NCBI GenBank assembly: GCA_030706465.1
Contig: JAUZOM010000019.1
Coordinates: 1 to 36,800, forward strand
DNA: 36,800 nt
Origin: Bacteroidota bacterium
GTDB lineage: Bacteria > Bacteroidota > Bacteroidia > Bacteroidales > Paludibacteraceae
Direction of reading: 5' to 3'
The notes beneath the pieces were generated by a model. The model did no database searches. It was not told where the DNA came from and saw nothing but the letters and a program-made list of their open reading frames with translations. Below are positions 1-9,435 of the stretch, in pieces (within the stretch, counting starts at the first letter, position 1; each line of letters starts with the position of its first letter). Both the position numbers and the translations under genes were made by a program.

Positions 1-787
1 CTGTATTAACTTCTTTGGTGTCAATTACATCGTCAAAGAAATTAACCAATTTACCTTCGTATTTATCCCCATCGCACGAAAGACTTTGGATAATGGTCCA
101 GGATTTTTTATCAATCTTTTGTTCCAATAAGGGTTGGTATTTCCCTATTTCCCGTTGGGTGGTCTTGTTTCCGTTAAAATCTTCCACCACCACTGAAAAA
201 TCATATAATTTAGGGTCTATCCCTCTGATCATGATCGATGCGGAATCGATATTGGACGATAAAATACGCTGGGTTACTTTTCCTCCCAAACTGTAGTAAA
301 CATTTACGAATACCGTTTTAGATGCGGGGTTTAACCATTTCACGCGTACACCGCCTAAATCCTCTTTCATGGTAAGACTTTCAAGGACCGTATATATAAA
401 CGACTTAAGTGGAACAACTTCGATTACAGCAGCTTCGGATTGATTGTTACTATTGTCTACTGCATATAATCTCACTTGCTTAGGTGTTTCATCATTAAAG
501 CCATCAATTTCGATCGAGTCATTGTAGTGGCTGGTTACTTTAAAAACTTCCTTCCCCAATGAATTGACATAAACTGCCTTTACATATAATAAGTCGTTGT
601 CACTAGGTGCATCAAAGGTTATGATAGCACCACCACTTGTCGCTTTGTAGCTTACATTGGTAACCTTTCCCGGAGGAATAGTATCTTTCACATCGGCTTC
701 TTTACAACTTTGAAGCGCTGTTGTAAAGAATAAACCTGCAATAAATAGTCTTGCTGCGATATTGAATAATTTTTGTTGTATGTTCAT
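1..787 (-). CDS. DUF4959-type surface lipoprotein of a Sus operon (3' end outside the window)
   Basis: This open frame runs from an ATG at 787 to the window edge, so only the first 262 residues are visible. The N-terminus has a hydrophobic stretch ending in LQSC (Cys28), a plausible lipobox for export and lipidation. Residues from about 35 look like fibronectin-like beta sandwiches (IPPGKVTNVSYKATSGGAII, VRLYAVDNSNNQSEAAVIEV), matching the DUF4959 domain followed by a DUF5126-like module; a C-terminal DUF5000 discoidin-like domain would be expected beyond the edge. Such proteins sit next to SusD in Bacteroidetes glycan loci and are thought to bind glycan at the cell surface. It begins 28 bp after the SusD stop, on the same strand, so it is very likely co-transcribed with susCD. 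The family call is from remembered patterns; the truncation is simply the window border. Confidence 0.8.
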   Translation of the reverse strand, partial: MNIQQKLFNIAARLFIAGLFFTTALQSCKEADVKDTIPPGKVTNVSYKATSGGAIITFDAPSDNDLLYVKAVYVNSLGKEVFKVTSHYNDSIEIDGFNDETPKQVRLYAVDNSNNQSEAAVIEVVPLKSFIYTVLESLTMKEDLGGVRVKWLNPASKTVFVNVYYSLGGKVTQRILSSNIDSASIMIRGIDPKLYDFSVVVEDFNGNKTTQREIGKYQPLLEQKIDKKSWTIIQSLSCDGDKYEGKLVNFFDDVIDTKEVNT

Positions 788-815
788 TGTTTGACTTTAT
801 TAAATGATTAAGGAA

Positions 816-2735
816 TTACCATCCAGGATTTTGCACTAAGTTAGAATTAACCACCATTTCGCTGTATTTAATGGGATGCAAATAATCACGGGGTGTAATA
901 AACGAACGTTGCCCGACTGTCTTTACCACATAGAAAGTATTGGTTGTTGATCCATCTACACTCCAACCGGTTACAGGGCGGTTGAAATACTTGTCAGCTT
1001 CTTTCCAACGACGCACATCAAAATTACGGTGTCCCTCAAATGCCAGTTCTATTTGACGTTCTTGTTGGATGATTTGCCGCAATCCATCCTTTGTTTTATG
1101 CTTATTCAGGGTTTTAGCAAAAAGAGGATTCTCCCATGCCTGTTCAACTGTCGGTACACCTGAACGTACCCGTATTTTATTGAGTGCATCATACACTTTC
1201 TGATCGGGTCCGTAGTATTCGTTATAGGCTTCGGCGTAATTTAAGTACAATTCAGCTAACCGGATCAGCGGCCAGGGATAAACGATTAATTTGGAATACG
1301 CATCGCCCTCTGAATTCGGATGACATACTTTTTTCAGGACATAGCCGGTGATAACATAATCGTTGGTATTTCCCCGACGACCGTATATTTCTCCTTTCTT
1401 CATTTCCAGATTCCATTTTTTACCCCAGGTGCGATAGATGCCTTTATCGAAGCCGATAGAAGCATAAAAACGCGGTTCACGACCTAAATGTAAATTCGGG
1501 ATCATAATTGTTGAACCTGTTGTTGCATGGTACTTGTCTGCATCACTAACACGCGCCAGGCTATAGCGGTTGGCATATTTGAAGGTAAGATCCTCATCGA
1601 TCGGTAATCCGTTTTTGGTATAATAAGCTTCAACGACCTGGATAGTAGGTGAAACCCATTGCCAGGCTGCGGCTTGTGCCGAGGCAGCCGGGTTGATCAT
1701 CATCGAAGCGGCCTGTAATGACCACCAGTCGCCATTATTAACCGGTGAAGAGTTACCCCATATCAATTCGGAATTCCATTTATCCACAAACATATACCGG
1801 TAATTATAGAGAGCTTTTACTTCCGGCTGTTGGTAGTCCAGCGAATCAAAGGTTGGAACTGCACCTGAGTATTCGTACATTTTCAACCCATTAGCTGTTG
1901 CCAGGTTAATGGCAGTTTCAGCTGCATCAAGTGCACTTTTCCATTTCTCTTTATCGTAGGTAGTATTAAAGAACTTGTTGCCATCCTTATCCACGAATGT
2001 GTCATAATATTCAGCATTTCCATTAAAAAGGGGACTTGCTGCGTACAACAACACCCTTGATTTGATTGAATAGGCAATTACCTGATCAATTCGACCTAAG
2101 TCATTGGACGAAGTAATGCGTAGCGGTAGGTTTGCAATGGATTTATCAATGGTGGAAACGATATACTTGATTACTTCGTCAACAGGTTGCCTTTTGACCC
2201 GAACGTCGTTAACTGATGCTGTAATCGGTAAGTTTACGTCCACAATTGGAATCGGACCATATTGACGGAAAAGCAAAAAGTGATAATATGCTTTTAGGAA
2301 CATGGCCTCTGATTTCCAGGACTCCTTTTCAGTATCGGTCATATCCATGACCAGATGAATATTTTCAATAAAAGTATTGCAGCAACGTATTGCTTTGAAA
2401 AGTGATTCCTGGGTACGTCCGCTAGGATAGGTATCATCCCACAAACCCATTAAGGGGTTGGCAGCTGTCTGCTTTCCTCGCATAAGTTCTACTCCGGGTG
2501 TCTCTTTAGCTACTGGAGTGGTCAGTTCGTCTGATGCAAATGCATAAGTTGAGTAAACTCCATCTTCTTGTGGAAGATAATGATAACAGGTTGCCAATGC
2601 ATTATAAGCTGCCTGGCGACGTTGAAACAACAGGCTGATGTCCTGCGTTTTATCAGGAACTATATCCAGATAGTTCGAACAACCGGATAGCAGGAGTAGC
2701 GAAAACAGAAAGAAATATAGAAGTAAGTTTTTCAT
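816..2735 (-). CDS. SusD/RagB family nutrient-binding outer membrane lipoprotein
   Basis: A 639-residue protein, a little longer than a typical SusD. The signal peptide ends in LLLSGC, so Cys19 is the predicted lipidation site. The following segment (SNYLDIVPDKTQDI) is the classic start of mature SusD proteins. The C-terminal part has the family's IRLAELYLNYAEAYNE and IRVRSGVP segments, then a QERQIELAFEGHRNFDVRRW block and a closing region ending in NPGW. SusD proteins form the lid on a SusC transporter and bind oligosaccharides at the cell surface. The gene starts 17 bp after the SusC stop and is followed after 28 bp by a DUF4959 lipoprotein, so the order susC-susD-susE-like is standard. 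The glycan cannot be read from SusD itself; the adjacent GH5 enzyme suggests a beta-linked polysaccharide (inference). Confidence 0.97.
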   Translation of the reverse strand: MKNLLLYFFLFSLLLLSGCSNYLDIVPDKTQDISLLFQRRQAAYNALATCYHYLPQEDGVYSTYAFASDELTTPVAKETPGVELMRGKQTAANPLMGLWDDTYPSGRTQESLFKAIRCCNTFIENIHLVMDMTDTEKESWKSEAMFLKAYYHFLLFRQYGPIPIVDVNLPITASVNDVRVKRQPVDEVIKYIVSTIDKSIANLPLRITSSNDLGRIDQVIAYSIKSRVLLYAASPLFNGNAEYYDTFVDKDGNKFFNTTYDKEKWKSALDAAETAINLATANGLKMYEYSGAVPTFDSLDYQQPEVKALYNYRYMFVDKWNSELIWGNSSPVNNGDWWSLQAASMMINPAASAQAAAWQWVSPTIQVVEAYYTKNGLPIDEDLTFKYANRYSLARVSDADKYHATTGSTIMIPNLHLGREPRFYASIGFDKGIYRTWGKKWNLEMKKGEIYGRRGNTNDYVITGYVLKKVCHPNSEGDAYSKLIVYPWPLIRLAELYLNYAEAYNEYYGPDQKVYDALNKIRVRSGVPTVEQAWENPLFAKTLNKHKTKDGLRQIIQQERQIELAFEGHRNFDVRRWKEADKYFNRPVTGWSVDGSTTNTFYVVKTVGQRSFITPRDYLHPIKYSEMVVNSNLVQNPGW

Positions 2736-2752
2736 TTTTGCAATTTATTGAA

Positions 2753-5700
2753 TTAGAAATTAAGATTTACACCGATGTTGAATATCTTTTGTGGTGGATA
2801 GCCCAATCCCTGGCCACCCATCTCAGGATCCCAAAGTTTAAATTTGCTAATCACCAATAAGTTCGTTCCTGATGCATAAAACCTTACTTTGTCGATTTGC
2901 ATTTTCTTTAATAATCTGACAGGCAGCGAGTATCCTACTTCAATGCTCTTTAGCCGTAAAAAGGATCCATCTCTTAACCACCAGGTAGAAGGTTTTTCAT
3001 TGTTGGCAATAGAATTTACCGACAACCGTGGCCAGAAAGCTTTCGGATCGGGATTATCGTCAGACCAATGGTTGTTTGCTATGATTTGCAGGGCATTTCG
3101 TTCATTGACAAAAGGTGAAATGGCAGTAGGATCAATCAGGAATGACGAACGTGCCGATCCCTGGAAAAAGAATGAAACATCAATACTTTTGTAACCTGTT
3201 GAGGCACCAAAACCGTATACAATTTCAGGAATCGTCGGATAACCAATAGCTACCATATCCGCATCGTCAATTTTCCCATCCTTGTTTACATCCACGTATT
3301 TTATATCACCGGCCATGTAACCTGAATTGGTTCCGGTACCTGTTTGATTATATTGCGGAGGTGAATTTTGTACATCCTTTTGATCTACAAACAAACGTTC
3401 AGCTACCAATCCCCATTGTTGGTTGATAGGATGCCCCACACGACTCATGTAAGGATACTGATATTGAGGTTCGCCATTTTCTGTCAGTTTATTGGTTGAA
3501 TACGTAAAGTTTACACGTGATGTAATCCAGAGATCCTTGTTTACACTCACTTTATAGTCCATAGAGCCATCTATGCCATGTGATTTTGCTTTACCAAGAT
3601 TACTGGAGATCGCAGCGGTGAGTCCCATGCTGGTAGGAATATATTGCCATGGCATGTATATGCTTGACCGGTTTTCAGTGAAATAATCCACCTGAATGTT
3701 CAAATTGTCAAACAAGCCAAGTTCAATTCCTAAGTTGGATTTTTCGGCAACCTCCCAGGTGACGCTTGGATTGGAATAACGTGAGATACTATAACCGTTA
3801 TAAGTATTCGAGAATGATTGGCCGAACGAATAGGATTTTGAAGCATCGCTTACATTCACGTTCGACAGGTAGAAGAACCGGTCGGATGGATCGGAGATGG
3901 CATCATTCCCAACCAAACCGTAAGTAGCTTTGAACTTAAGCAAGGATATAACCTTTTTCAGTTCCGATGAAAAGAAATGTTCGTTTGAAACAGCCCAACC
4001 TAATCCTGTCGAAGGAAAGAATCCAAAACGGTGGTCGGCTGCGAATTTCTCTGAACCATTGTATCCAAAATTAAACTCTGTCATATACCTGCTGTCGTAA
4101 GCGTATGTTAACCTTCCCGAAACTCCCTCGTTACGCGATGGCAGGGTGGCTAGTGCTGATCCCCCGATTGTATTAAGCGACTCTTTGGCTGTAAATACCA
4201 GCAGTCCGCCTATATCATGCTTTTCTTTGAAAACCCTGTTATATTGCCCGACTATTTCAAAATAGAAACTACTGTTTGCGGTGTTGATTACAGTGGGATT
4301 ATTTAAGTATTCTGTTCCCTCAGATATTTGGTACAAGGAATGGACTACTCCGGCTTCGGTATCCTCTTCTTTCATTCCATACAAAAAAGGAGTATATTGA
4401 CGGGAGTTGCTGTTCATTCCATACGAACTTAATGAAGCCATTCCACGCAGTTTTAACCCCTGTGTAATCAGGCTTAAATCTTGTTCCAATTGGAATTGAG
4501 CCATGGTAGTGGACGAAAATTGGTTTTGGTACCCTTTTACCATATCTGCATACGGGTTAGGATAGCTCCCATTCCCCTTATTTCCAAATAAAATATGATT
4601 TACGTATTGATTATTTGCGTCTTTTTGATAGTACATCGGGAAGTTTACCGGATTGGCATTCATCACCGATTGATAAATGGAACTGGCATCATTAACCGGA
4701 CCGTTGTATTTCTCAATTAACGAATTTATTTTTACAGCAGCACTGGTTGTTTTGGATAGTTTGATGTCAATATTTGCCCGCATAGCGTAGCGTTGTATGT
4801 CGATGTTATTGTTGAAGTTGTTCAGTTTATCCACGTTTAACAGTCCTTTTTCATCGTTAAACGAAACAGAAAGGAAGTATTGAGCTACTTCCCCGCCACC
4901 GCTTACATTTAGATTTGCCTTCTGGTTTTGAACGGAATTACGAAATAGTGATTTATACCAGTCCACATCCGGATATATTTGTGGATCCTGTCCAAGGCGG
5001 GTTCCTTCAATTTTGTCCTTTGAATAGTAAAGTAAAGCATTCGGATCGCGGGTACGGAGCGCATTATTATAGAGTTCCATGTAATCCACTCCGTTCAGGA
5101 ATTTGGTGGTCATGGTGGGTGCTGAGATAGAATTGTCAAACCTGACCGACACGGCTGCTTTCCCTTTCTTTCCAACTTTGGTGGTAATCAGGATCACCCC
5201 GTTGGCTCCACGTGCCCCGTACAAGGCGGTAGCCGTAGCATCTTTCATAATTGAAAAACTGGCAATGTTATCCGGTTCGGTTCGAGCCAGGTCATCCGCT
5301 GTCACTTCCAGCCCGTCTATTAAAATCAGCGGACTGTTTTTATATCCAAATGAAGTAACACCCCGAATAAAAAACTCTGAATTGTCTTTTCCAGGCTCGC
5401 CTGAGCGTTGGTATGAAACTAAACCGGCTATTTTACCTGCCAGCGCATTGGTCAGATTTGAGGGGGCAATCTTTAACTCGCCGGGATTGATCGTATTGAT
5501 TGAACCAATAACACTATTCTTTTTTTGAGTTTGAAAAGCTACTACCTGAACTTCTGCCAAGGCGCTTGACGACTCTTTTAATACAACATTGATGATGGTT
5601 TGTTTGCCTACCGGCCTTTTCTCGTTTTTGTAGCCGACATAGGTAAACCGAAGAGTATCCTTCTCACTTAAATTGTTCAGTGAGTACTTCCCTTCAATGG

Positions 5701-5878
5701 AGGTGATACTTCCGTTTGTGGAGCCGATTTTTAAAACCGATACTCCCGGCAAGGGATTTCCCTCAGAATCAATTACCACTCCTGATACTCCTATCGTCTG
5801 AGCAAAACTAAACTGATAGACCACTAAAAGGAATAAGAGTAAAAGATAATTACGAAGTGTTTTTTTCATTTTCTTCAA
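2753..5878 (-). CDS. SusC/RagA family TonB-linked outer membrane transporter
   Basis: A 1041-residue protein with a signal peptide (about residues 1-26, ending SFAQ). A carboxypeptidase-regulatory-like beta-sandwich follows (about 30-102: VSGVVIDSEGNPLPGVSV, FTYVGYKNEK), then a TonB plug (about 115-235) containing the SusC signatures FFIRGVTSF, LILIDGLEV and DATATALYGARGANGVILIT. The rest is a 22-stranded-type barrel ending in a terminal beta strand with aromatic Phe (NIGVNLNF). There is no N-terminal STN domain, so it does not look like an anti-sigma-coupled transducer. The family imports oligosaccharides into the periplasm using TonB energy. It lies between the GH5 enzyme (80 bp upstream) and SusD (17 bp downstream), all on the minus strand. 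A second ATG three codons downstream (MKKMKK) could be the true start; I kept the longer form. Confidence 0.97.
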   Translation of the reverse strand: MKKMKKTLRNYLLLLFLLVVYQFSFAQTIGVSGVVIDSEGNPLPGVSVLKIGSTNGSITSIEGKYSLNNLSEKDTLRFTYVGYKNEKRPVGKQTIINVVLKESSSALAEVQVVAFQTQKKNSVIGSINTINPGELKIAPSNLTNALAGKIAGLVSYQRSGEPGKDNSEFFIRGVTSFGYKNSPLILIDGLEVTADDLARTEPDNIASFSIMKDATATALYGARGANGVILITTKVGKKGKAAVSVRFDNSISAPTMTTKFLNGVDYMELYNNALRTRDPNALLYYSKDKIEGTRLGQDPQIYPDVDWYKSLFRNSVQNQKANLNVSGGGEVAQYFLSVSFNDEKGLLNVDKLNNFNNNIDIQRYAMRANIDIKLSKTTSAAVKINSLIEKYNGPVNDASSIYQSVMNANPVNFPMYYQKDANNQYVNHILFGNKGNGSYPNPYADMVKGYQNQFSSTTMAQFQLEQDLSLITQGLKLRGMASLSSYGMNSNSRQYTPFLYGMKEEDTEAGVVHSLYQISEGTEYLNNPTVINTANSSFYFEIVGQYNRVFKEKHDIGGLLVFTAKESLNTIGGSALATLPSRNEGVSGRLTYAYDSRYMTEFNFGYNGSEKFAADHRFGFFPSTGLGWAVSNEHFFSSELKKVISLLKFKATYGLVGNDAISDPSDRFFYLSNVNVSDASKSYSFGQSFSNTYNGYSISRYSNPSVTWEVAEKSNLGIELGLFDNLNIQVDYFTENRSSIYMPWQYIPTSMGLTAAISSNLGKAKSHGIDGSMDYKVSVNKDLWITSRVNFTYSTNKLTENGEPQYQYPYMSRVGHPINQQWGLVAERLFVDQKDVQNSPPQYNQTGTGTNSGYMAGDIKYVDVNKDGKIDDADMVAIGYPTIPEIVYGFGASTGYKSIDVSFFFQGSARSSFLIDPTAISPFVNERNALQIIANNHWSDDNPDPKAFWPRLSVNSIANNEKPSTWWLRDGSFLRLKSIEVGYSLPVRLLKKMQIDKVRFYASGTNLLVISKFKLWDPEMGGQGLGYPPQKIFNIGVNLNF

Positions 5879-5958
5879 TTGATAAATATTAAATAAAAGA
5901 TTAATTGTGACGTTTGATATTTTTTGTACTAAATGAGCTTCTCGACGCTGGGTCGCAA

Positions 5959-8643
5959 TTATTGAATCTGCAGTTTTTGGGTAATCGCATTTTCAGAAGT
6001 TACAATTTTGACTATATAAATTCCTTTATTTAGGTCCTTTGTATTGATTTCAGTCTTTAGTTCTCTGCTGTGGATTTGAGAGAGTACCCGACCTTGTAAA
6101 TCAATCAGCTCAATCGATCTTAGTTGTTCATCGCTAAATTTCAAAAACAAATAGTCGTGAGCTGGATTTGGATACAATGAAAAATTATCTGCCGTTGGTC
6201 TGTTTACCGGTGTCGGTTGGGAAAATTGAAACCAGTTTAAGTTGTAGCCATCTGTACGGGATAAAAGACGAAGAATGTTTTTGCCTGCAGTTAGGAACAC
6301 TGTTGTGCTTTGAGTTTGCCATTTTTGCCAACCACCTGTTTGAGTGAATGAAATGGTTTTAACCGGAATCATGCTTCCGTTTTGATCTTTCAGTAAAGCA
6401 ATCTGAGCGGAAGTTGAATTAACCGAAACCCTGAAATCCAATTTGTAATCTCCTGAATTTTGTACATATACAAAATAATCCGCATACATGTCTTTGGCAG
6501 AATAGGATAAATCCTGACCACCCCCTGTGTCAGTACATGTTTCAAGGGAGAATCCGTTATTATTAATGAAATTTTCTGCTTCGATCCTGCCTGGAATGCT
6601 TTGTTGTTGCAGGGTGAGGTTTTGAACATTCGCGTCTGCCAGAGCTGCCAGGTTTTGTGTGCCGGTCATACAGCCTGTGCCGGTATAGTTCACTTTTAAA
6701 ACACTCCCGTACAAAATGTCTTCTGATGTTTTCAGAATAATAGTCTGATTGTCTGTTGCAGATATTTCACTGGAAAGAATTGTTGCCTCTTTTCCATCAA
6801 TTGAAACAGAAAATGGATTACCAATCAGGGTGTCAGCCGGCTTATTAAGTTTTAAATAAATGGTATTCTCCAGCTTATCAGTTTCGGCATTCAGAACCTC
6901 AAATGTCGTATTTTCAATTGCTTTGGGATTCCGTAATTGAAAATAATTAAAATTAGCTCCTCCATTTTCGAAAATAATTTTTATCTTCACGTTTCCACGT
7001 GGAATAATTACATTCGTGATAGCTACAGTCCGCCATGTCGACCAACTTCCAGTGGGTGTAAGTGCAATACTTTTAGAAGCTCTTCTTCCATTCACTTCTA
7101 CGTACACTTTTGCCTGCCTGGATTCGCCGGCATACCGGAATAATAAATTATAGGCCATGGCTTCAGCCGATTGAATCGTGTATTGCATCCAATCCCCCGT
7201 TTCGACCCATTGCACACAATACCCATTCGTGGCAGCATCATCATTGCAGGTCCCAATATCAACCCCATCGCTTCGATAAGCCCAACCGTTATTCCAGGCA
7301 GTATAATTAGTATTACTTAAGTGATAATCTGCATCCAGGCTATCGCTGTAAGCATACCCGGCCTGCCCATAGTCGTAATCAACGCCATAAATTGTGTTCG
7401 AAGTTGTATTTGCTTTGTAAGGGAGCGTTTCAGTGGTCTGAGGTTGACGAATCATGGCATCGATTACGTCATGTTGTATGGTGCAGTTTTCCAGTTTCTG
7501 GTTGTCCGCGAATTTCATAACTGCCTGAAAGGCCTGATCTACCGTAGGCTTCGGAGCATTTCCATTCCAATAATTGATTAGATTCGTATAATCGGCATTG
7601 GTTGTCACTTTCAGGATATTGTTGATACCCGGCTTCTTGACCGGCCAGAACGACCATCCAATATTGTTTTTCTCCATTAATGCAATGCAATCCGTAAACC
7701 AACGGTTTGAATTTTCTCCCGATTCGCCGAGCCATATGGGGCAATTCGTGTTGTTTCGCAAGTCTAATACCCATTTGATTACGCCGGCATCGTTATTCGT
7801 CCAGTATTTATGGAAGCTGTATGCCATGTTGGTATCCCAGGCTGGTGTTAACCCTGAATAATCATTCGCAAACCAGTTTCCTTCGATGACGATCATGTGA
7901 TTGGGGTCAACTTCACGTATTGCGGAGGTAACCCTGCCATACAATGCACGTAGTTGGGAATTGTTGCCTTCGGGGAAAGTCCAGTTCGTTTCGTTTAAGA
8001 GGTCATAGCCTGCAATCCATTTATTTGAAGCGTATCTTTCGGCAATTTTCCGCCAAAGAGCCACATATTTTGATTTATTTGCTTCGCTTTCCCACAGTGA
8101 AGATTTTGAAGGGTCATAATCCGAAATACTGGCATCTTTCCCTTGTCCACCCGGTGCGGCATGCATATCAAGCATAACATACATTCTGTTGGCAGCACAC
8201 CACGCCATTAAACTATCTAATCGGGCAAAGCCCCCATCGAGCCATGTATTAACACCCTGAACCGGTTCATCCTCGATAGGCAATGTAAATAATTTGTAAT
8301 GCAATGCCGGGCGTACACAATTGAATCCCCAGTGAGCCATAGAGTCCACATCGATACGTCTGAAATGATTATCGAGCCAGGCAGTGTAAAACTGATTCGT
8401 CTTATCAATGCCTATCGTTGCGATGAGTTTCTTTTTAAACTCCCATTGAGTACCTGCCACATCCGAAGTTTGCATCATGTAACCTTCCTGAAGCATCCAG
8501 TTCCCTGTGCCGATTCCTTTAAGTAGTAGATTCCTGCCATTCCCGTCAACAATTTGATTGCCTGATGCATGAACATAACCATTTTGAGCCTGGAGTATAA
8601 ATGGAGAGATGGAGAGTATAAGGAATAAAAATAATCTATTCAT
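5959..8643 (-). CDS. Secreted GH5 glycoside hydrolase with CBM6-like modules and T9SS C-terminal sorting domain
   Basis: An 894-residue multidomain enzyme. After a signal peptide (1-20) comes a GH5-type TIM barrel (about 25-355). The candidate acid/base is Glu218 in YDLLNETNW and the candidate nucleophile is Glu307 in WLGESGEN; the LDMHAAPGGQ strand (158-167) resembles GH5 exo-beta-glucanases and cellulases. Residues of about 410-575 form a CBM6-like jelly roll (GDWMQYTI, NYFQL), followed by a SwmB/Ig-like linker. A second CBM6 unit (IEAENF to NWFQF) follows, and the protein ends in a type A T9SS sorting domain (LYPNPAHDYLFLKF to KLQIQ). The enzyme probably cleaves a beta-glucan or mannan at the cell surface; subfamily and substrate are not resolved. 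It is the first gene of the run GH5-susC-susD-susE-like. Sorting by T9SS rather than by lipidation is less usual for a PUL enzyme. Confidence 0.9.
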   Translation of the reverse strand: MNRLFLFLILSISPFILQAQNGYVHASGNQIVDGNGRNLLLKGIGTGNWMLQEGYMMQTSDVAGTQWEFKKKLIATIGIDKTNQFYTAWLDNHFRRIDVDSMAHWGFNCVRPALHYKLFTLPIEDEPVQGVNTWLDGGFARLDSLMAWCAANRMYVMLDMHAAPGGQGKDASISDYDPSKSSLWESEANKSKYVALWRKIAERYASNKWIAGYDLLNETNWTFPEGNNSQLRALYGRVTSAIREVDPNHMIVIEGNWFANDYSGLTPAWDTNMAYSFHKYWTNNDAGVIKWVLDLRNNTNCPIWLGESGENSNRWFTDCIALMEKNNIGWSFWPVKKPGINNILKVTTNADYTNLINYWNGNAPKPTVDQAFQAVMKFADNQKLENCTIQHDVIDAMIRQPQTTETLPYKANTTSNTIYGVDYDYGQAGYAYSDSLDADYHLSNTNYTAWNNGWAYRSDGVDIGTCNDDAATNGYCVQWVETGDWMQYTIQSAEAMAYNLLFRYAGESRQAKVYVEVNGRRASKSIALTPTGSWSTWRTVAITNVIIPRGNVKIKIIFENGGANFNYFQLRNPKAIENTTFEVLNAETDKLENTIYLKLNKPADTLIGNPFSVSIDGKEATILSSEISATDNQTIILKTSEDILYGSVLKVNYTGTGCMTGTQNLAALADANVQNLTLQQQSIPGRIEAENFINNNGFSLETCTDTGGGQDLSYSAKDMYADYFVYVQNSGDYKLDFRVSVNSTSAQIALLKDQNGSMIPVKTISFTQTGGWQKWQTQSTTVFLTAGKNILRLLSRTDGYNLNWFQFSQPTPVNRPTADNFSLYPNPAHDYLFLKFSDEQLRSIELIDLQGRVLSQIHSRELKTEINTKDLNKGIYIVKIVTSENAITQKLQIQ

Positions 8644-8681
8644 GATAGTATTAGGTTAACAGTAGTGTGATTATGACACAA

Positions 8682-8689
8682 CAAAAGTA
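8682..8689 (-). promoter_or_regulatory. Candidate Bacteroidetes -7 promoter element for the GH5-susCD operon
   Basis: On the minus strand the sequence reads TACTTTTG, an exact match to the Bacteroidetes -7 consensus TAnnTTTG. It lies about 38 bp before the GH5 start codon, which implies a 5' leader of about 30 nt. The -33 element is not clear. The run GH5-susC-susD-susE-like could be transcribed from here. Confidence 0.55.
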
Positions 8690-8968
8690 ACCTATAATAA
8701 CATATTAGATTTCTTTGTAATTAAAAGAGTATGTCGTTTTCAATGAATTATGAATGTAACATATTGATAATAAAAAAGTAAAACGATTCTTATGAAAATA
8801 AAAAAGTAGTATGTGCGCTGGCTTGTTGTGATGAATAAACTAAATTTAATATAGTTTTCGACTTTAAATCCAGTTGATTTTTTGGCTCTATAACGAATAG
8901 AATCGGTAATCCTATGTTGAAATTATGCCGGTGTTTCTTTTTAATTCAACCGTCCGTTATTCGGCTTT

Positions 8969-9009
8969 TAATATGCCTCCGTTCTTGGTATAAAGAGGAT
9001 TCGGAGAGA
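8969..9009 (-). repeat. Dispersed 41-bp intergenic module, copy 1
   Basis: Read on the minus strand this begins TCTCTCCGAATCC, continues CTTTATACCAAGAACGGA and ends GGCATATTA. It aligns without gaps to 14708-14748 (32 of 41 identical by eye) and, more loosely, to 26641-26681. It sits directly beside the palindrome at 9025-9066. Confidence 0.7.
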
Positions 9010-9024
9010 CTTTGTTGGGGAGGT

Positions 9025-9066
9025 CAGATAGGGTTGAGATAGGTAGACCTATCCGGACCCTATCTG
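9025..9066. repeat. 42-nt imperfect palindrome
   Basis: The outer arms CAGATAGGGT and ACCCTATCTG are perfect inverses, as are the inner arms GATAGGT and ACCTATC around a 2-nt centre AG; a symmetric 3x3 mismatch (tga/cgg) separates them. There is no T-tract, so it is not a convincing terminator. The same GATAGGGT wording recurs in the palindrome at 14639-14706. Confidence 0.75.
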
Positions 9067-9435
9067 TGGCAAGAACAAAATACGAAGTAATTTACTCTCG
9101 GTATAGAGCGAGGAATGGATCGATCGGCTAATCGCCCTTTTCAATCCCGGTTGATATTGCCTGAGATCATTGGCTTCCAGTTTTTCAATTGCCCACCCCA
9201 AGCGTTATAGAGGTGATTTTTAGGATGGATTTTATTCAGGTGAATATTTTATGTCTTGTATTCTGATGTCTCGATCTAAGTTTTAAGCGCAAGGAGTTGT
9301 TACAGCTAAAGTATAGTTGTAGAAGGAAAAGGGTGCGACAAATTCGTGGATCTGATTTGCCAGTTATAACTAAAAATGGAAAAAAAGAGCTTTTAGAGCA
9401 ATACCTGATGTGTGCCTCCTAAAAACCCGGTGTTA

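Larger units (their letters stand above)
8644..9435. other. Long intergenic region between the GH5 gene and the DUF6377 regulator
   Basis: 792 bp without a credible gene. It holds the GH5 promoter near its left end, an inverted copy of a dispersed 41-bp module (8969-9009) and a 42-nt palindrome (9025-9066). The right part (9070-9435) shows no recognisable motif. Confidence 0.7.
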
